Position numbers and translations under genes: made by a program | Notes under the pieces: model-generated | Database searches by the model: none | What the model saw: only the letters and a program-made list of their open reading frames with translations | What the model was told of the DNA's origin: nothing | Part shown: positions 20,607-28,950 of the stretch, piece by piece | How the letters are laid out: every line of letters begins with the position of its first letter | Position numbering within the stretch: the first letter of the stretch is position 1 | Source: Elusimicrobiales bacterium | GTDB lineage: Bacteria; Elusimicrobiota; Elusimicrobia; Elusimicrobiales; UBA9959 | Reading direction: 5' to 3' | DNA length: 64,000 bases | NCBI GenBank assembly: GCA_031082205.1 | Contig: JAVHLJ010000001.1 | Location: 1 to 64,000, forward strand

Positions 20607-22205
20607 CTAGGCTTTTTTCTGGTTCTTGACCGCCGCCGCTATGAAGCTGCAGAACAGCGGGTGCGGGGTCAGCGGTTTGGACTTGAACTCCGGGTGGAAC
20701 TGCACGCCCATGAACCAGGGATGCTTCTTTATCTCCACCATCTCGGGCAGGTTGAGCTTCCTGTTGACGCCGCTGATCGTCATGCCCTTCTTTTCATAAG
20801 CGGGGACGTACTTGTGGTTGAACTCGTAGCGGTGGCGGTGGCGCTCGCAGATCTCCGCCGCGCCGTAGACGTCGCGCGCCAGAGTGCCGGGTTTTATGGA
20901 GCAGGGGTAGGCGCCAAGGCGCATGCTGCCGCCCTTCTCCTTGATCTTCTTCTGGGCCGCCATCAGGTCCACGACCGGGTATTTGGTCTTCGGCTCGAAC
21001 TCGGAGGAATGGGCGCCCTTGTACCCGAGAACGTTGCGGGCGAACTCTATGACCGCGCACTGCATGCCCAGGCATATTCCCAGGAACGGCAGCTTGTTCT
21101 CGCGCGCGAAGCGCACGGCCTCTATCTTGCCCTCTATGCCGCGGTCGCCGAAGCCGCCGGGCACTATCAGGCCGTCGGCCTTGGCGAGCCTCTCGCGGCA
21201 GTCCTTGTCCTCCACGTCGACGTAGTCGAACTCGGCCTTCACGCCGTTGGCTATGGCGCCGTGGTTTATGGCCTCCACCAGCGACTTGTAGGAATCCTTG
21301 AGCTTGGTGTACTTGCCGGCTATGGCTATGCGCACGGCGGGCGCGCAGGAGGCTTCCTTGAGCTTCTTGACGAAGTCGGTCCATTCGTCGAAGTCCCATT
21401 TGCCGCTGCGCAGCCGCAGCAGCATCATGATCTGTTCGTCGAGCCCCTGTTTCTTGAGCAGGAAAGGAACGTCGTAGATGGACTGGGCGTCCGGGCAGTC
21501 TATGACCGCTTCCCTGGGGACGCTGGTGAACAGCGCTATCTTGTTCTTGATCTCGCGCGACAGCGTCTTCTCTGCCCGGCAGACGATGATGTCGGGGTCT
21601 ATGCCTATCTCGCGCAGCTTGTTGACCGAATGCTGCGTGGGCTTGGTCTTGAGCTCGTCGGAGGCGGAAAGGTAGGGGACGAGCGTCACGTGCAGGTAGA
21701 GCACGTCGTTGCGCGTGCGGTCGGGACGCATCTGCCGCGCGGCCTCGAGGAAGGGGAGGCTCTCTATGTCGCCGACGGTGCCGCCTATCTCTATGATGGC
21801 GATGTCGAAGCCCTCGCCGGCCCGGAGGAAACGCTTCTTTATCTCGTCGGTGATGTGCGGTATGACCTGCACGGTCTGGCCCAGGTAGCCGCCCTCGCGC
21901 TCGCGGGCGATGACCGACTGGTAGATCTGGCCGGCCGTGACGATGTTGACGCGGGTGGTGTCCAGGCCCAGGAAGCGCTCGTAGTAGCCCAGGTCCAGGT
22001 CGGTCTCGGCGCCGTCGTCCGTGACGAAGACCTCGCCGTGCTGGAAGGGGGCCATGGTGCCGGCGTCGACGTTGATATACGGGTCGCACTTGACGATATT
22101 GACCGTGAGGCCGTGGGCCTTTAGGAGCCGCCCGATTGACGCCGCCGTTATGCCCTTGCCGAGTGAGCTTACTACGCCGCCGGTGACGAATATGTATCTG
22201 GTCAT
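20607..22205 (-). CDS. pyrG: CTP synthase
   Basis: I choose ATG 22205 (MTRYIFVTGGVVSSLGKG), not the track start at 22229, giving 532 residues. The N-terminal synthetase domain has the GGVVSSLGKG loop and DPYINVDAGTM; the C-terminal glutaminase has nucleophile Cys in FLGICLGMQ and the His-Glu pair in VQFHPEF. It aminates UTP to CTP. CTP is needed to activate KDO as CMP-KDO, made by the product of the neighbouring kdsB, which explains its place between kdsB and kdsA. Confidence 0.97.
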   Translation of the reverse strand: MTRYIFVTGGVVSSLGKGITAASIGRLLKAHGLTVNIVKCDPYINVDAGTMAPFQHGEVFVTDDGAETDLDLGYYERFLGLDTTRVNIVTAGQIYQSVIAREREGGYLGQTVQVIPHITDEIKKRFLRAGEGFDIAIIEIGGTVGDIESLPFLEAARQMRPDRTRNDVLYLHVTLVPYLSASDELKTKPTQHSVNKLREIGIDPDIIVCRAEKTLSREIKNKIALFTSVPREAVIDCPDAQSIYDVPFLLKKQGLDEQIMMLLRLRSGKWDFDEWTDFVKKLKEASCAPAVRIAIAGKYTKLKDSYKSLVEAINHGAIANGVKAEFDYVDVEDKDCRERLAKADGLIVPGGFGDRGIEGKIEAVRFARENKLPFLGICLGMQCAVIEFARNVLGYKGAHSSEFEPKTKYPVVDLMAAQKKIKEKGGSMRLGAYPCSIKPGTLARDVYGAAEICERHRHRYEFNHKYVPAYEKKGMTISGVNRKLNLPEMVEIKKHPWFMGVQFHPEFKSKPLTPHPLFCSFIAAAVKNQKKA

Positions 22206-22240
22206 TTTATCCCCGCGCGATAAGCGCAAAACCCCGAAAG

Positions 22241-22259
22241 GCCCCTCACGCGGAGGGGC
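22241..22259 (-). other. Hairpin between kdsB and pyrG
   Basis: GCCCCTC (22241-22247) and GAGGGGC (22253-22259) make a 7-bp stem with a 5-base loop in the leader of the kdsB-side transcript end. On the - strand it lies upstream of kdsB's end and downstream of pyrG's start, so it is not placed to end kdsB cleanly, and no strong T-run follows. It may be an mRNA processing or attenuation structure. Confidence 0.25.
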
Positions 22260-22274
22260 GGACCCGCGCTCCTC

Positions 22275-23024
22275 CTAGCGGCGGATCTTCTTCAAGAACT
22301 TGGCGGCCGCCTTCAGGTCGGCCGGCACGTCGATGGCCGGCCCGAGGGCCGGAACTTCGGCCACGGTTATGCCTATGCCGTTCTCCATGGCCCGCAGCTG
22401 CTCCAGGCGCTCGAGCCTCTCGAGCGGGCTGGGTTTGAGCTTAACGAACTTTTCCAGCGCCTCGCGCCGGTAGATGTAGAAACCGCAATGCTTGAAATAG
22501 GGATAGCCCTTGAGGTCGGACAGCTCGTGGTGGTAGGGGACCGGGCAGCGGGAAAAATACAGGGCCCGGCCGTCCCGGTTCATGGCTATCTTCACGCAAT
22601 TGGGATTGGATATATCGGCCTTTTCCTTTATCCGCGCGCAGGCCGTGGCTATGCCGCACTCAGGCGAGGACTTGAGCTTCCTGAAAGCCTTTACCAGCGT
22701 GGCCGAGGTCATGAACGGCTCGTCGCCCTGGAAATTCACCACGAACGCCGGCCGGCCGCCGGAGGCGCGGCAGGCTTCGTAGACCCTGTCGGTGCCGGAC
22801 TGGCAGGCGGGGCTGGTCATGAGGGCCTCCGCGCCGATGGAGCGGGCGAAGGCCAGGACCTTCTCGTGCTCGGTGGCTATTATCACCCGGCCGAGGCGGG
22901 ACTTTACCGCCGCTTCCCAGCACCACCGCAGCACCGGCTTGCCCGCGATGGGGGCCAGGACCTTGCCGGGAAAGCGCTGCGAGCCGTAGCGCGCGGGGAT
23001 GACTATCAGGCAGTTTTCAGCCAT
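22275..23024 (-). CDS. kdsB: CMP-KDO synthetase (3-deoxy-manno-octulosonate cytidylyltransferase)
   Basis: 249 residues. The N-terminus IPARYGSQRFPGKVLAPIAGKPVLRWCWE is the KdsB nucleotide-binding signature, followed by VVNFQGDEPFM with the Asp used for CTP/metal, and YFSRCPVPYH as in other KdsB. It activates KDO with CTP for transfer to lipid A by WaaA (encoded at 35 kb). The start overlaps hldA's end by 19 bases, so the two are coupled. Confidence 0.95.
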   Translation of the reverse strand: MAENCLIVIPARYGSQRFPGKVLAPIAGKPVLRWCWEAAVKSRLGRVIIATEHEKVLAFARSIGAEALMTSPACQSGTDRVYEACRASGGRPAFVVNFQGDEPFMTSATLVKAFRKLKSSPECGIATACARIKEKADISNPNCVKIAMNRDGRALYFSRCPVPYHHELSDLKGYPYFKHCGFYIYRREALEKFVKLKPSPLERLERLEQLRAMENGIGITVAEVPALGPAIDVPADLKAAAKFLKKIRR

Positions 23025-24022
23025 TCTTTCATGGTCTCCTTGAGTTCGGCCGGCGTTACGACGGCGGTGCCGAGCTTGCCCACCACCACGCCGGCGGCGA
23101 AATTGGCGATGAGGGCGGCCTCATGAAGGTCGGCCCCGGCGGCGACGGCGAGGGCCAGGACGGAGATCACCGTGTCGCCGGCCCCGGTGACGTCGTAGAC
23201 CTCGCGCGCGCGGGTAGGTATATGCGAGGAGGAGACGGAGGAACCCCGCTTCTCGAACAGGGTCATGCCGTTCTCTCCCTGCGTGATAAGAAGGGCCCGG
23301 GAGCCGAGAGCCCGGATTATGTCCCGGCCGAGCTTCTCTACCGCCTCGGGCCCGTCTTTCACGGGCAGGCCCATGCCGGAGAAGGCTTCCAGCGTATTGG
23401 GGGTGAGGCAGGTGACGCCCTTGTACTGCCGGAAATGCTCCACCTTCGGATCGACAAAGACCGGTACGCCGGCCTTGCGGCATATCGCCGTGAACCGCTT
23501 TATGGTCGCGGGCACTAGTATGCCCTTGCCGTAGTCGGAAAGGATGACCGCTTTGGCCCCCGCGGCCAGTTCGTCCCTTAGGGCCTGTTCCAGCCTCAGG
23601 GCGGCGGAGCGCGGGATATGGCCTTCGGGGTCCTTGTCGTAGCGCACGACCTGCTGATGCTCGGCTATGACGCGGGTCTTCTCTATGGTGCGGAAAGAGG
23701 GATCGGAGACGAGGAAAGACGAGGCCACGCCCTGGGCCGAGAGTATGACCCTCAGTTCTCCGGCGGCGGCGTCCTCTCCCACGAGGGCCGCGAGGGCGGG
23801 GCGGGCGCCGAGCGCCGCGAGATTGCAGGCCACGTTGCCCGAGCCGCCGCAGACCCGTTTCTCCTCTTTCACCCGCACGACCGGTACCGGGGCTTCGGGA
23901 GAGATGCGCTTGACCGAACCCTTGATGTATCGGTCCAGCATTATGTCGCCGATGACGGCGACTCGGGCGTCCTTGAAACGGTCGATTATGGAATTAAGAC
24001 GGGACAGGTTCTGGCGGGGCAT
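23006..24022 (-). CDS. hldA: D-glycero-beta-D-manno-heptose-7-phosphate kinase (single-domain HldA/RfaE1)
   Basis: 338 residues of PfkB/ribokinase fold. The N-terminus VAVIGDIMLDRYIKGSVKRISPEAPVPV is diagnostic for the RfaE kinase domain, GGSGNVACNLAALGA is the substrate region, and DVTGAGDTV holds the catalytic Asp. There is no C-terminal adenylyltransferase domain, so unlike E. coli HldE this is the separate kinase; the partner HldC is not in the window. It makes heptose-1,7-bisphosphate for the GmhB phosphatase encoded two genes upstream. A TATAAT on the - strand (24028-24033) ends five bases before the start codon. Confidence 0.93.
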   Translation of the reverse strand: MPRQNLSRLNSIIDRFKDARVAVIGDIMLDRYIKGSVKRISPEAPVPVVRVKEEKRVCGGSGNVACNLAALGARPALAALVGEDAAAGELRVILSAQGVASSFLVSDPSFRTIEKTRVIAEHQQVVRYDKDPEGHIPRSAALRLEQALRDELAAGAKAVILSDYGKGILVPATIKRFTAICRKAGVPVFVDPKVEHFRQYKGVTCLTPNTLEAFSGMGLPVKDGPEAVEKLGRDIIRALGSRALLITQGENGMTLFEKRGSSVSSSHIPTRAREVYDVTGAGDTVISVLALAVAAGADLHEAALIANFAAGVVVGKLGTAVVTPAELKETMKEWLKTA

Positions 24023-24073
24023 GACATATTATATAAAAAGATGAGGGCGGGACCGAAAGGCGCCGGGCGGGGG

Positions 24074-24913
24074 TTAGGGCGCGGGAGGGGGGGATACGGC
24101 GCGGCCTTTGAGTTCGGCCGTGACGGCGCCGATGAAAACCTCGGCCTTGAGCAGCACCGGGACTCTCAGTTCGTCGTCGGTTATCCATACCAGCAGCCGC
24201 TTGCCTTTCTTCGCCGCGAAGATGCCCTCCTCCCCTACCCGCGGCTCGACCACCAGGCATTTCTTTTTCCCGAGCACGGTCTTTATCTTCTCCCGCTTCA
24301 GGACCGCTATGTCCAGCTTCCAGTTCTTGCGGGTATTGACGTCCATAGAATAGACCGCGCCCGGTTCCAGCGGCATCAGGCGCGCGGCGTAGAGGGCCGA
24401 GAGTATGTCGTTCACCCTTCCGGGCAGGGTCCCTTCAACGGCGTAGGGCTCGCCGTCCTTCTTTACCCGCTGGCCGCGGAACGTCATCGTGGAATAATCG
24501 AAATAGACCCATTCTTTCAGCCGCCAGGAACCCTCGCGTATGTCCTTGGAGTAGCCCAGGGAACGGTGGTCGGACACGGCCATCCAGGCGTCGTTGCGGT
24601 CGCGGACCTTGAAGAAGGTGTCTATCCAGGAGGCCGAGACGGCCTCCGAGACGAGATGCCAGGCTTCTTCCCCGGCCGCCATGACCGCGGCCCTGGCCGT
24701 GAGATGGGACTCGCCGACGGCCATCACGCCCCACTTGAGCTCGAAATCGAGCCTCTCCCCGGCCCAGGGAGGCAGGGGAACTGAAGTGGAGACAGCTATC
24801 TCCGGAGAGCCCGCCAGGGGGTGCGGGAGCATCGCGGGTTCCGCCGCGCAGGGGGAAGCGGCTATCAAAAAGCAGGCGGCGCCGGCGAAGAAGGCCGGCC
24901 GCTTTATTTTCAT
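24074..24913 (-). CDS. Secreted DUF3108-like protein
   Basis: 279 residues with a signal peptide (MKIKRPAFFAGAACFLIAASPCAA). The body matches the DUF3108 pattern: PPWAGERLDFELKWGVMAVGESHLTA, then FKVRDRNDAWM, YFDYSTMTFRG, a mid segment DILSALYAARLMPLEPG, and a final VWITDDELRVPVLLKAEVFIGAVTAEL. Such proteins are periplasmic beta-rich and of unknown function, often near envelope genes. The start overlaps gmhB by four bases, placing it firmly in the LPS operon. Confidence 0.8.
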   Translation of the reverse strand: MKIKRPAFFAGAACFLIAASPCAAEPAMLPHPLAGSPEIAVSTSVPLPPWAGERLDFELKWGVMAVGESHLTARAAVMAAGEEAWHLVSEAVSASWIDTFFKVRDRNDAWMAVSDHRSLGYSKDIREGSWRLKEWVYFDYSTMTFRGQRVKKDGEPYAVEGTLPGRVNDILSALYAARLMPLEPGAVYSMDVNTRKNWKLDIAVLKREKIKTVLGKKKCLVVEPRVGEEGIFAAKKGKRLLVWITDDELRVPVLLKAEVFIGAVTAELKGRAVSPPPAP

Positions 24914-25512
24914 GCGGACTTACCCGTAGCGGCGGCCTTGATCATGCGGGCGGCGGCGAGAAGGTTCGCGGCGGCCGAAGCGCCCCCTGGGAGCCGCCCT
25001 TTCTTGCGAAGCTGAGACTTCCCCTGGCCGGTCAGGACCAGCACCGGCTTCAGGCGCCCGGCACGGCCCAGCCGCAGGTCCAGGAACTTGTCTCCTATCA
25101 TCCACGAACCGCCGCGCGGGGTGGGGAAATCCCTGAAAGCTTCTTTCAGCAGGCCGGTGCCCGGCTTGCGGCAGCCGCAGCCGTCGTCCGGGCCGTGCGG
25201 GCAGAAGTAGACCCCGTCCAGGATGGCGCCCTCTTTCCGTAGGAGGCGGGCCAGTTTCCTGTTGATCTCCTCCGCCGTGCGCAGGGTCATGTACCCTCTC
25301 GCCACCGCGGACTGATTTGTCAGCACTATCAGGCGGAAGCCGGCGGCCGAGAGAATGCGCAAGGCCCTTGTGACGAAAGGATAGATCCGCATCTTCGCGG
25401 GGTCGGTCAGGTAGTAGCCGGAGCGGTTATGGACCAGCACCCCGTCCCTGTCGAGGAAGACGGCGGGCCTACGCCCGCCGGCGGACGGCTTCCGTACCGG
25501 CCAGGCCCTCAT
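24910..25512 (-). CDS. gmhB: D,D-heptose 1,7-bisphosphate phosphatase
   Basis: The track ORF begins at 25623; ATG 25512 overlaps the lpxK stop (ATGA) and leaves 200 residues. The HAD motif VFLDRDGVL, the substrate loop LTNQSAVARG, and the zinc-site sequence CPHGPDDGCGCRKP (Cys-x-His...Cys-x-Cys) are all typical of GmhB, as is MIGDKFLDL (HAD motif III/IV). It dephosphorylates heptose-1,7-bisphosphate in ADP-heptose synthesis. The C-terminal 40 residues are basic and Ala-rich, somewhat longer than usual. Confidence 0.93.
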   Translation of the reverse strand: MRAWPVRKPSAGGRRPAVFLDRDGVLVHNRSGYYLTDPAKMRIYPFVTRALRILSAAGFRLIVLTNQSAVARGYMTLRTAEEINRKLARLLRKEGAILDGVYFCPHGPDDGCGCRKPGTGLLKEAFRDFPTPRGGSWMIGDKFLDLRLGRAGRLKPVLVLTGQGKSQLRKKGRLPGGASAAANLLAAARMIKAAATGKSA

Positions 25513-26606
25513 GCCTCGCTCCTGGGGGGGATGAGCTGGTCCATCATCAGGCGGTAGCCGTCGCAGAGGAAGGTTATGCGCACGGAGAGTATGTAGAGCG
25601 GGCCGGCGAGTATCGTTTCCCACTCCGCCGGGAAACGGGAAAAATCCTTGTAAGTGGTTATGACCGGGCGTCCGCCTGAGGCCGCGGCCAGGGCCTTCAT
25701 CTCCCCGGGGGTGAATCGGTGATGGTCGGGATAGCGCCAGACGCCTTCAAGCCGCGCGCCGAGTTCGCGCAGTCCGCGCTCGAAGGAGTCGGGGTCGCCT
25801 ATCGCGGATATGACGGAGACGGCCTTGTCCCTGACGGTGGCGAGCGGGACGGGCAGACGGCGCCTGGCGTCTATGAAGTGCTCGGGCACGTGCATGCTCT
25901 CGGCCACCGTCGCGCGGGGATTCACTTTCTTTATCTCGGCGTGGAGTTCCTCCAGCCCCGCCGCGGTGGCGCGCTCGCAATGCGAGATTATGACCATGCC
26001 GGCCCGCGCGAGCCCAGCTTTGCTTTCCCTCAGGTTGCCCAGAGGCAGCGGCGCGTCCTTATGGAACGGCGCGGCCGCGTTGACTATGACTATGTCCCTG
26101 TCGCGCCTGAGCGCGAAATGCTGGAAGCCGTCGTCCATGAGGAGGATATCGCAGCCGAGCTTTTCGACGGCGGCGCGGCCAGCCGCGGTCCTGTCGGCCG
26201 AAACCGCGACCGGCACGGAGACGTCTTTCAGGGCGTTATGTATGATGACAGCCTCGTCGCCGCATTCGGCCGCGTCGTACTCGCCGGGGCCGTCCAGCAG
26301 GACCAGCTCGCGCGGCGGGGCCTTGCGGCCGTAACCGCGCAGGAGTATGGCGGGGCGGAAACCCATTTTTTTGATCTCCCTGGCCGCCGCTATGACCGTG
26401 GACGTCTTGCCCGTGCCGCCGGCCGAGATGTTGCCGAAGCATACCACCGGCACGGGAAGCCGGGCGGAGGGCAGAACCCCGGCCGCGTAAAGGCGCCGTC
26501 TGCCCTCCATGGCGCCGGCGTAGACGAGCGAAAGGAGCCAAAGGAGGAACTTCCCCGGCGCCGCCGAACGGATGGAGTCGCGCAGCTTCTCGGGGGAGAG
26601 GTTCAT
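25509..26606 (-). CDS. lpxK: Tetraacyldisaccharide (lipid A) 4'-kinase
   Basis: ATG 26606 overlaps the preceding glycosyltransferase stop and follows GGAGAA, giving 365 residues. The N-terminus has a hydrophobic membrane-associated helix; Walker A is FGNISAGGTGKTS, and the LpxK-specific LLRGYGRK, DEAVIIH and ILMDDGFQHFALRRD (Walker B region) motifs are present. It adds the 4'-phosphate to lipid A. The lpxA-D enzymes are not in this window. Confidence 0.95.
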   Translation of the reverse strand: MNLSPEKLRDSIRSAAPGKFLLWLLSLVYAGAMEGRRRLYAAGVLPSARLPVPVVCFGNISAGGTGKTSTVIAAAREIKKMGFRPAILLRGYGRKAPPRELVLLDGPGEYDAAECGDEAVIIHNALKDVSVPVAVSADRTAAGRAAVEKLGCDILLMDDGFQHFALRRDRDIVIVNAAAPFHKDAPLPLGNLRESKAGLARAGMVIISHCERATAAGLEELHAEIKKVNPRATVAESMHVPEHFIDARRRLPVPLATVRDKAVSVISAIGDPDSFERGLRELGARLEGVWRYPDHHRFTPGEMKALAAASGGRPVITTYKDFSRFPAEWETILAGPLYILSVRITFLCDGYRLMMDQLIPPRSEA

Positions 26607-27562
26607 TTCTCCGGCCCCTTGATGGAGGCCATATGGGCGGAAAGCTTTTCCCACACCTTATCGAAAGGCAGCTCGGCCAGGTCCCCCTGCGCCCAGGCGT
26701 GGCGGGTGCCCGGGGGGCTCCAGCTCCTGGGATCGTCATGAGGGGAATAGATTATGAACGTGGAAGTTCCCTGGCTGACGGCGAGGTGCATGGGCGCCGA
26801 ACTTGTGCCGGCGTGAAGCGCCGCGCTTTTAAGCAGGGCCCCCAGGTCGAGCAGGTCGAAATCCGGGCAGAGCAGGTGGGGTTTTTTCGCCAGCGCCATG
26901 ACGGAACGGACATATTCCAGCTCCCCGGGACCCCAGAGGAAGACGACCCTGGCGCCGAACTTTTCCGCCAGCCCGTCGGCGAGGGCGGCGAAATGTTCCG
27001 CCGGCCAGCGGCGGTGGGCCCTGGGGCTGGTGACGTCCATGGTGACCAGCGGCGCCGCCGCGCCTATGCCGTTCTCCGCCAGGAAGGCCGCGGCCCTGGA
27101 TTCGTTGGCCGGCCCGGGGTAAAGTTCAAGTTCCGGCCCGTCGTGGGGTATCCCCAGCGGTTCCAGCAGCTGCAGTCTGGTGAAGGCGGTGTACATCACC
27201 TCCGGCTTCACGCGGGGCGTGATATTGTGGTAGAGCCTGGCCGCGTTGCCGGCGAAAGCCACGCGTTTCGACGCGCCGGAGAAGAGCGCGAAAAGCCCGG
27301 AGGAGCTGGAGTGCATGAAGTCGAAGGAGATGTCTATGCCGGCGGCCCGGATGGCGCGCAGCGGCCTGTCCTCCCGGTAGAAGACCCCGGAGAGGCGCGG
27401 ATTGCTCTCGAGTATCTTCCGGGATGGCCGGCGGCTGAGGAAATAGAGGCGGCAGCCGGGGATGGCCTTCTTGAGGGCGCGCAGGAGCGGAGTGGTAAGG
27501 AGGACGTCCCCTATGCCTTTATAGACTATTACCAGTACGCCTGGAGATTCTTTCTGCTGCAT
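26603..27562 (-). CDS. Family 9 glycosyltransferase (heptosyltransferase)
   Basis: I choose ATG 27562 (MQQKESPGVLVIVYKGIGDVLLTTPLLRALKK) because of GGAAGG upstream and a clean GT9 N-terminus; it has 319 residues. The two Rossmann halves are visible: N-terminal GDVLLTTP acceptor side, and C-terminal donor side VTMDVTSPRAHRRWPAEHFAALAD with TSSAPMHLAVSQGTSTFIIYSP. It likely adds a heptose (or related sugar) from ADP-heptose to the LPS inner core. Donor motif Asp in NDSGPMH is replaced by Thr/Ser here (GTSSAPMH), so donor specificity may differ from WaaC/WaaF. Confidence 0.85.
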   Translation of the reverse strand: MQQKESPGVLVIVYKGIGDVLLTTPLLRALKKAIPGCRLYFLSRRPSRKILESNPRLSGVFYREDRPLRAIRAAGIDISFDFMHSSSSGLFALFSGASKRVAFAGNAARLYHNITPRVKPEVMYTAFTRLQLLEPLGIPHDGPELELYPGPANESRAAAFLAENGIGAAAPLVTMDVTSPRAHRRWPAEHFAALADGLAEKFGARVVFLWGPGELEYVRSVMALAKKPHLLCPDFDLLDLGALLKSAALHAGTSSAPMHLAVSQGTSTFIIYSPHDDPRSWSPPGTRHAWAQGDLAELPFDKVWEKLSAHMASIKGPEK

Positions 27563-27619
27563 CCGACCTTCCCGGCCCGGGCGCCGTCCTGTTCCGGCCC
27601 GGCGGGGCCTGCGCGGCAA

Positions 27620-27904
27620 TTACCCCGGCCGGCCGGCGGCACCGGTCCTGTAGCGGGGATCGTTGTACATCTTGAACTGGCGGTAGATCTTGAGCTTCAC
27701 CCTGCCCGCGGCCACGTCGGAGACGAGCTGGGTGAGTTCGTCCTCGAGGTCCTTCAGTTGGACGGCCATCACGTCGAGCTTGGCGGAGCAGGCCGCCTTA
27801 TGCTCCTCGGAGGCGTCCGGCCGTTCCAGCTGCTCGCGCATGTGGAAGATCTTCAGCCGGATTATGCTGATCTTGTCGGCGAGGCTGCCTACCGTTTCAG
27901 CCAT
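27620..27904 (-). CDS. Probable C-terminal half of a split DUF4254-like protein
   Basis: 94 residues. The segment [31 protein letters not shown] and the late [16 protein letters not shown] look like the second half of DUF4254-family proteins, which sit near heptosyltransferases in other diderms. Its ATG overlaps the end of the upstream gene by eight bases in a different frame and has its own GGAGG nine bases upstream, suggesting a genuine separate gene instead of a sequencing frameshift. The protein is helical and charged, with no signal peptide. Family assignment is from memory of motif wording. Confidence 0.6.
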   Translation of the reverse strand: MAETVGSLADKISIIRLKIFHMREQLERPDASEEHKAACSAKLDVMAVQLKDLEDELTQLVSDVAAGRVKLKIYRQFKMYNDPRYRTGAAGRPG

Positions 27905-28100
27905 TGTTGACGGCCTCCAGGACCTTCTCGTCTATCCTTTCGATGAGGTCGTTGCGCTTCTGGTTGAGCCTGTCTATGTTCTTTTTGGCGGCGGCTATGG
28001 CGGGGACGTCGCCCACGCGGGCCTTGTCCTCTTCGTGCCACAACTCGGTGTTGGTCATGGCCAGTTCGCTGACGAGCTTGCCTATTCCTGGATCTTTCAT
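27897..28100 (-). CDS. Probable N-terminal half of a split DUF4254-like protein
   Basis: 67 residues from ATG 28100 (after GGAGGACACC); the track start at 28130 is an extension. The core [49 protein letters not shown] resembles the first half of DUF4254 proteins (LWHxED..., KR.ID.LNQ.RND.IE.ID). It is directly followed by the putative second half. A - strand TATAAT (28122-28127) lies upstream, so the pair may have its own promoter within the LPS operon. The likely product is a two-chain version of a usually single protein. Confidence 0.6.
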   Translation of the reverse strand: MKDPGIGKLVSELAMTNTELWHEEDKARVGDVPAIAAAKKNIDRLNQKRNDLIERIDEKVLEAVNNG

Positions 28101-28140
28101 TTTCGGTGTCCTCCGGAGATGATTATACAAAAGAGGGGCT

Positions 28141-28950
28141 TCAGAGCCGCGAAGCGCCCCGGCTCAGCTGCAGCGCGAAGTCCAGCATGGTGTCCGAGCC
28201 CTTTATGAAAAGCCGGTCTATCGGCCCCGCGTCCCTGTCCCAGGGCCAGGCCGTCTTCCCCTGGGTGAAGCTGAAATCGAACTCGTAATACTTCAGCGCC
28301 AGCGCGCGCACTTCGGGCACATAGGCCCCGGCGCCGTAGGGATAGGCGAAAGCGCACAGTTCGCGGCCGAGCGCCTCCTCCAGGCGCTTCTTGGATTCGC
28401 GCATCTGCCAGTCGGCGTCCTCGAGCGGCAGCTTCGGGAGTTTCGGGTGCGACATCGTATGCGAGCCGTACTCTACCACGCCGCTCTCCTGCATTTCTTT
28501 GAGCATGGCCAGGTCGGCCATATTGACCCAGGGCTCGGAAGCCGGGTCGTGCCAAAGATTGGCTTTGCCGATGGTGTCGAAGACGACGAAAATATTGCCC
28601 TTGGTGCCCGTCTCGGACATTATCTTCCAGGCGTGGACGTAATTGTTCTCGTAGCCGTCGTCGAAGGTCACGACCGCGGCCTTCTCCGGCATCGGGGCCT
28701 CGCCGCGCCTTATGGCGAGCAGCTCGGAGAAAAGGAGCGTGGCGTAGCCCTTCTCCCTGAGATAGAGCATCTGGCGGCGGAAGTTCTCCGGGCTGACCCA
28801 GAGGTCTTTGAGCTTCGAGCCGGCCGGGGGAACGCCGACCTTGTGATAGCAGAGTACCGGCAGGCCCGGCTTCGAAGGCCGCCACCAGGCCCAGCGGGCG
28901 CTGAAAGCGGCGGCCGCGGCCAGGGCCCCTCCCGCGATAAGATAAGTCAT
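28141..28950 (-). CDS. Polysaccharide deacetylase (NodB-type, CE4)
   Basis: ATG 28950 overlaps the upstream GT9 stop; the longer track start is shadow. It has 269 residues with an N-terminal signal-anchor ([22 protein letters not shown]). CE4 motifs: [11 protein letters not shown] (the Asp pair), [10 protein letters not shown] (the two metal His), and FAYPYGAG. It should deacetylate an N-acetylated sugar on a cell-surface glycan, facing the periplasm. The LPS-operon context suggests core or lipid-linked glycan, but a peptidoglycan or exopolysaccharide target is possible. Confidence 0.88.
   Translation of the reverse strand: MTYLIAGGALAAAAAFSARWAWWRPSKPGLPVLCYHKVGVPPAGSKLKDLWVSPENFRRQMLYLREKGYATLLFSELLAIRRGEAPMPEKAAVVTFDDGYENNYVHAWKIMSETGTKGNIFVVFDTIGKANLWHDPASEPWVNMADLAMLKEMQESGVVEYGSHTMSHPKLPKLPLEDADWQMRESKKRLEEALGRELCAFAYPYGAGAYVPEVRALALKYYEFDFSFTQGKTAWPWDRDAGPIDRLFIKGSDTMLDFALQLSRGASRL

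Noticed and set aside
20553-22124. 523-aa plus-strand ORF opposite pyrG
   Set aside because: Antisense shadow of CTP synthase.
22241-22259. Intrinsic terminator between pyrG and kdsB
   Set aside because: Stem is short and not followed by a clear T-run on the relevant strand; kept only as a hairpin.
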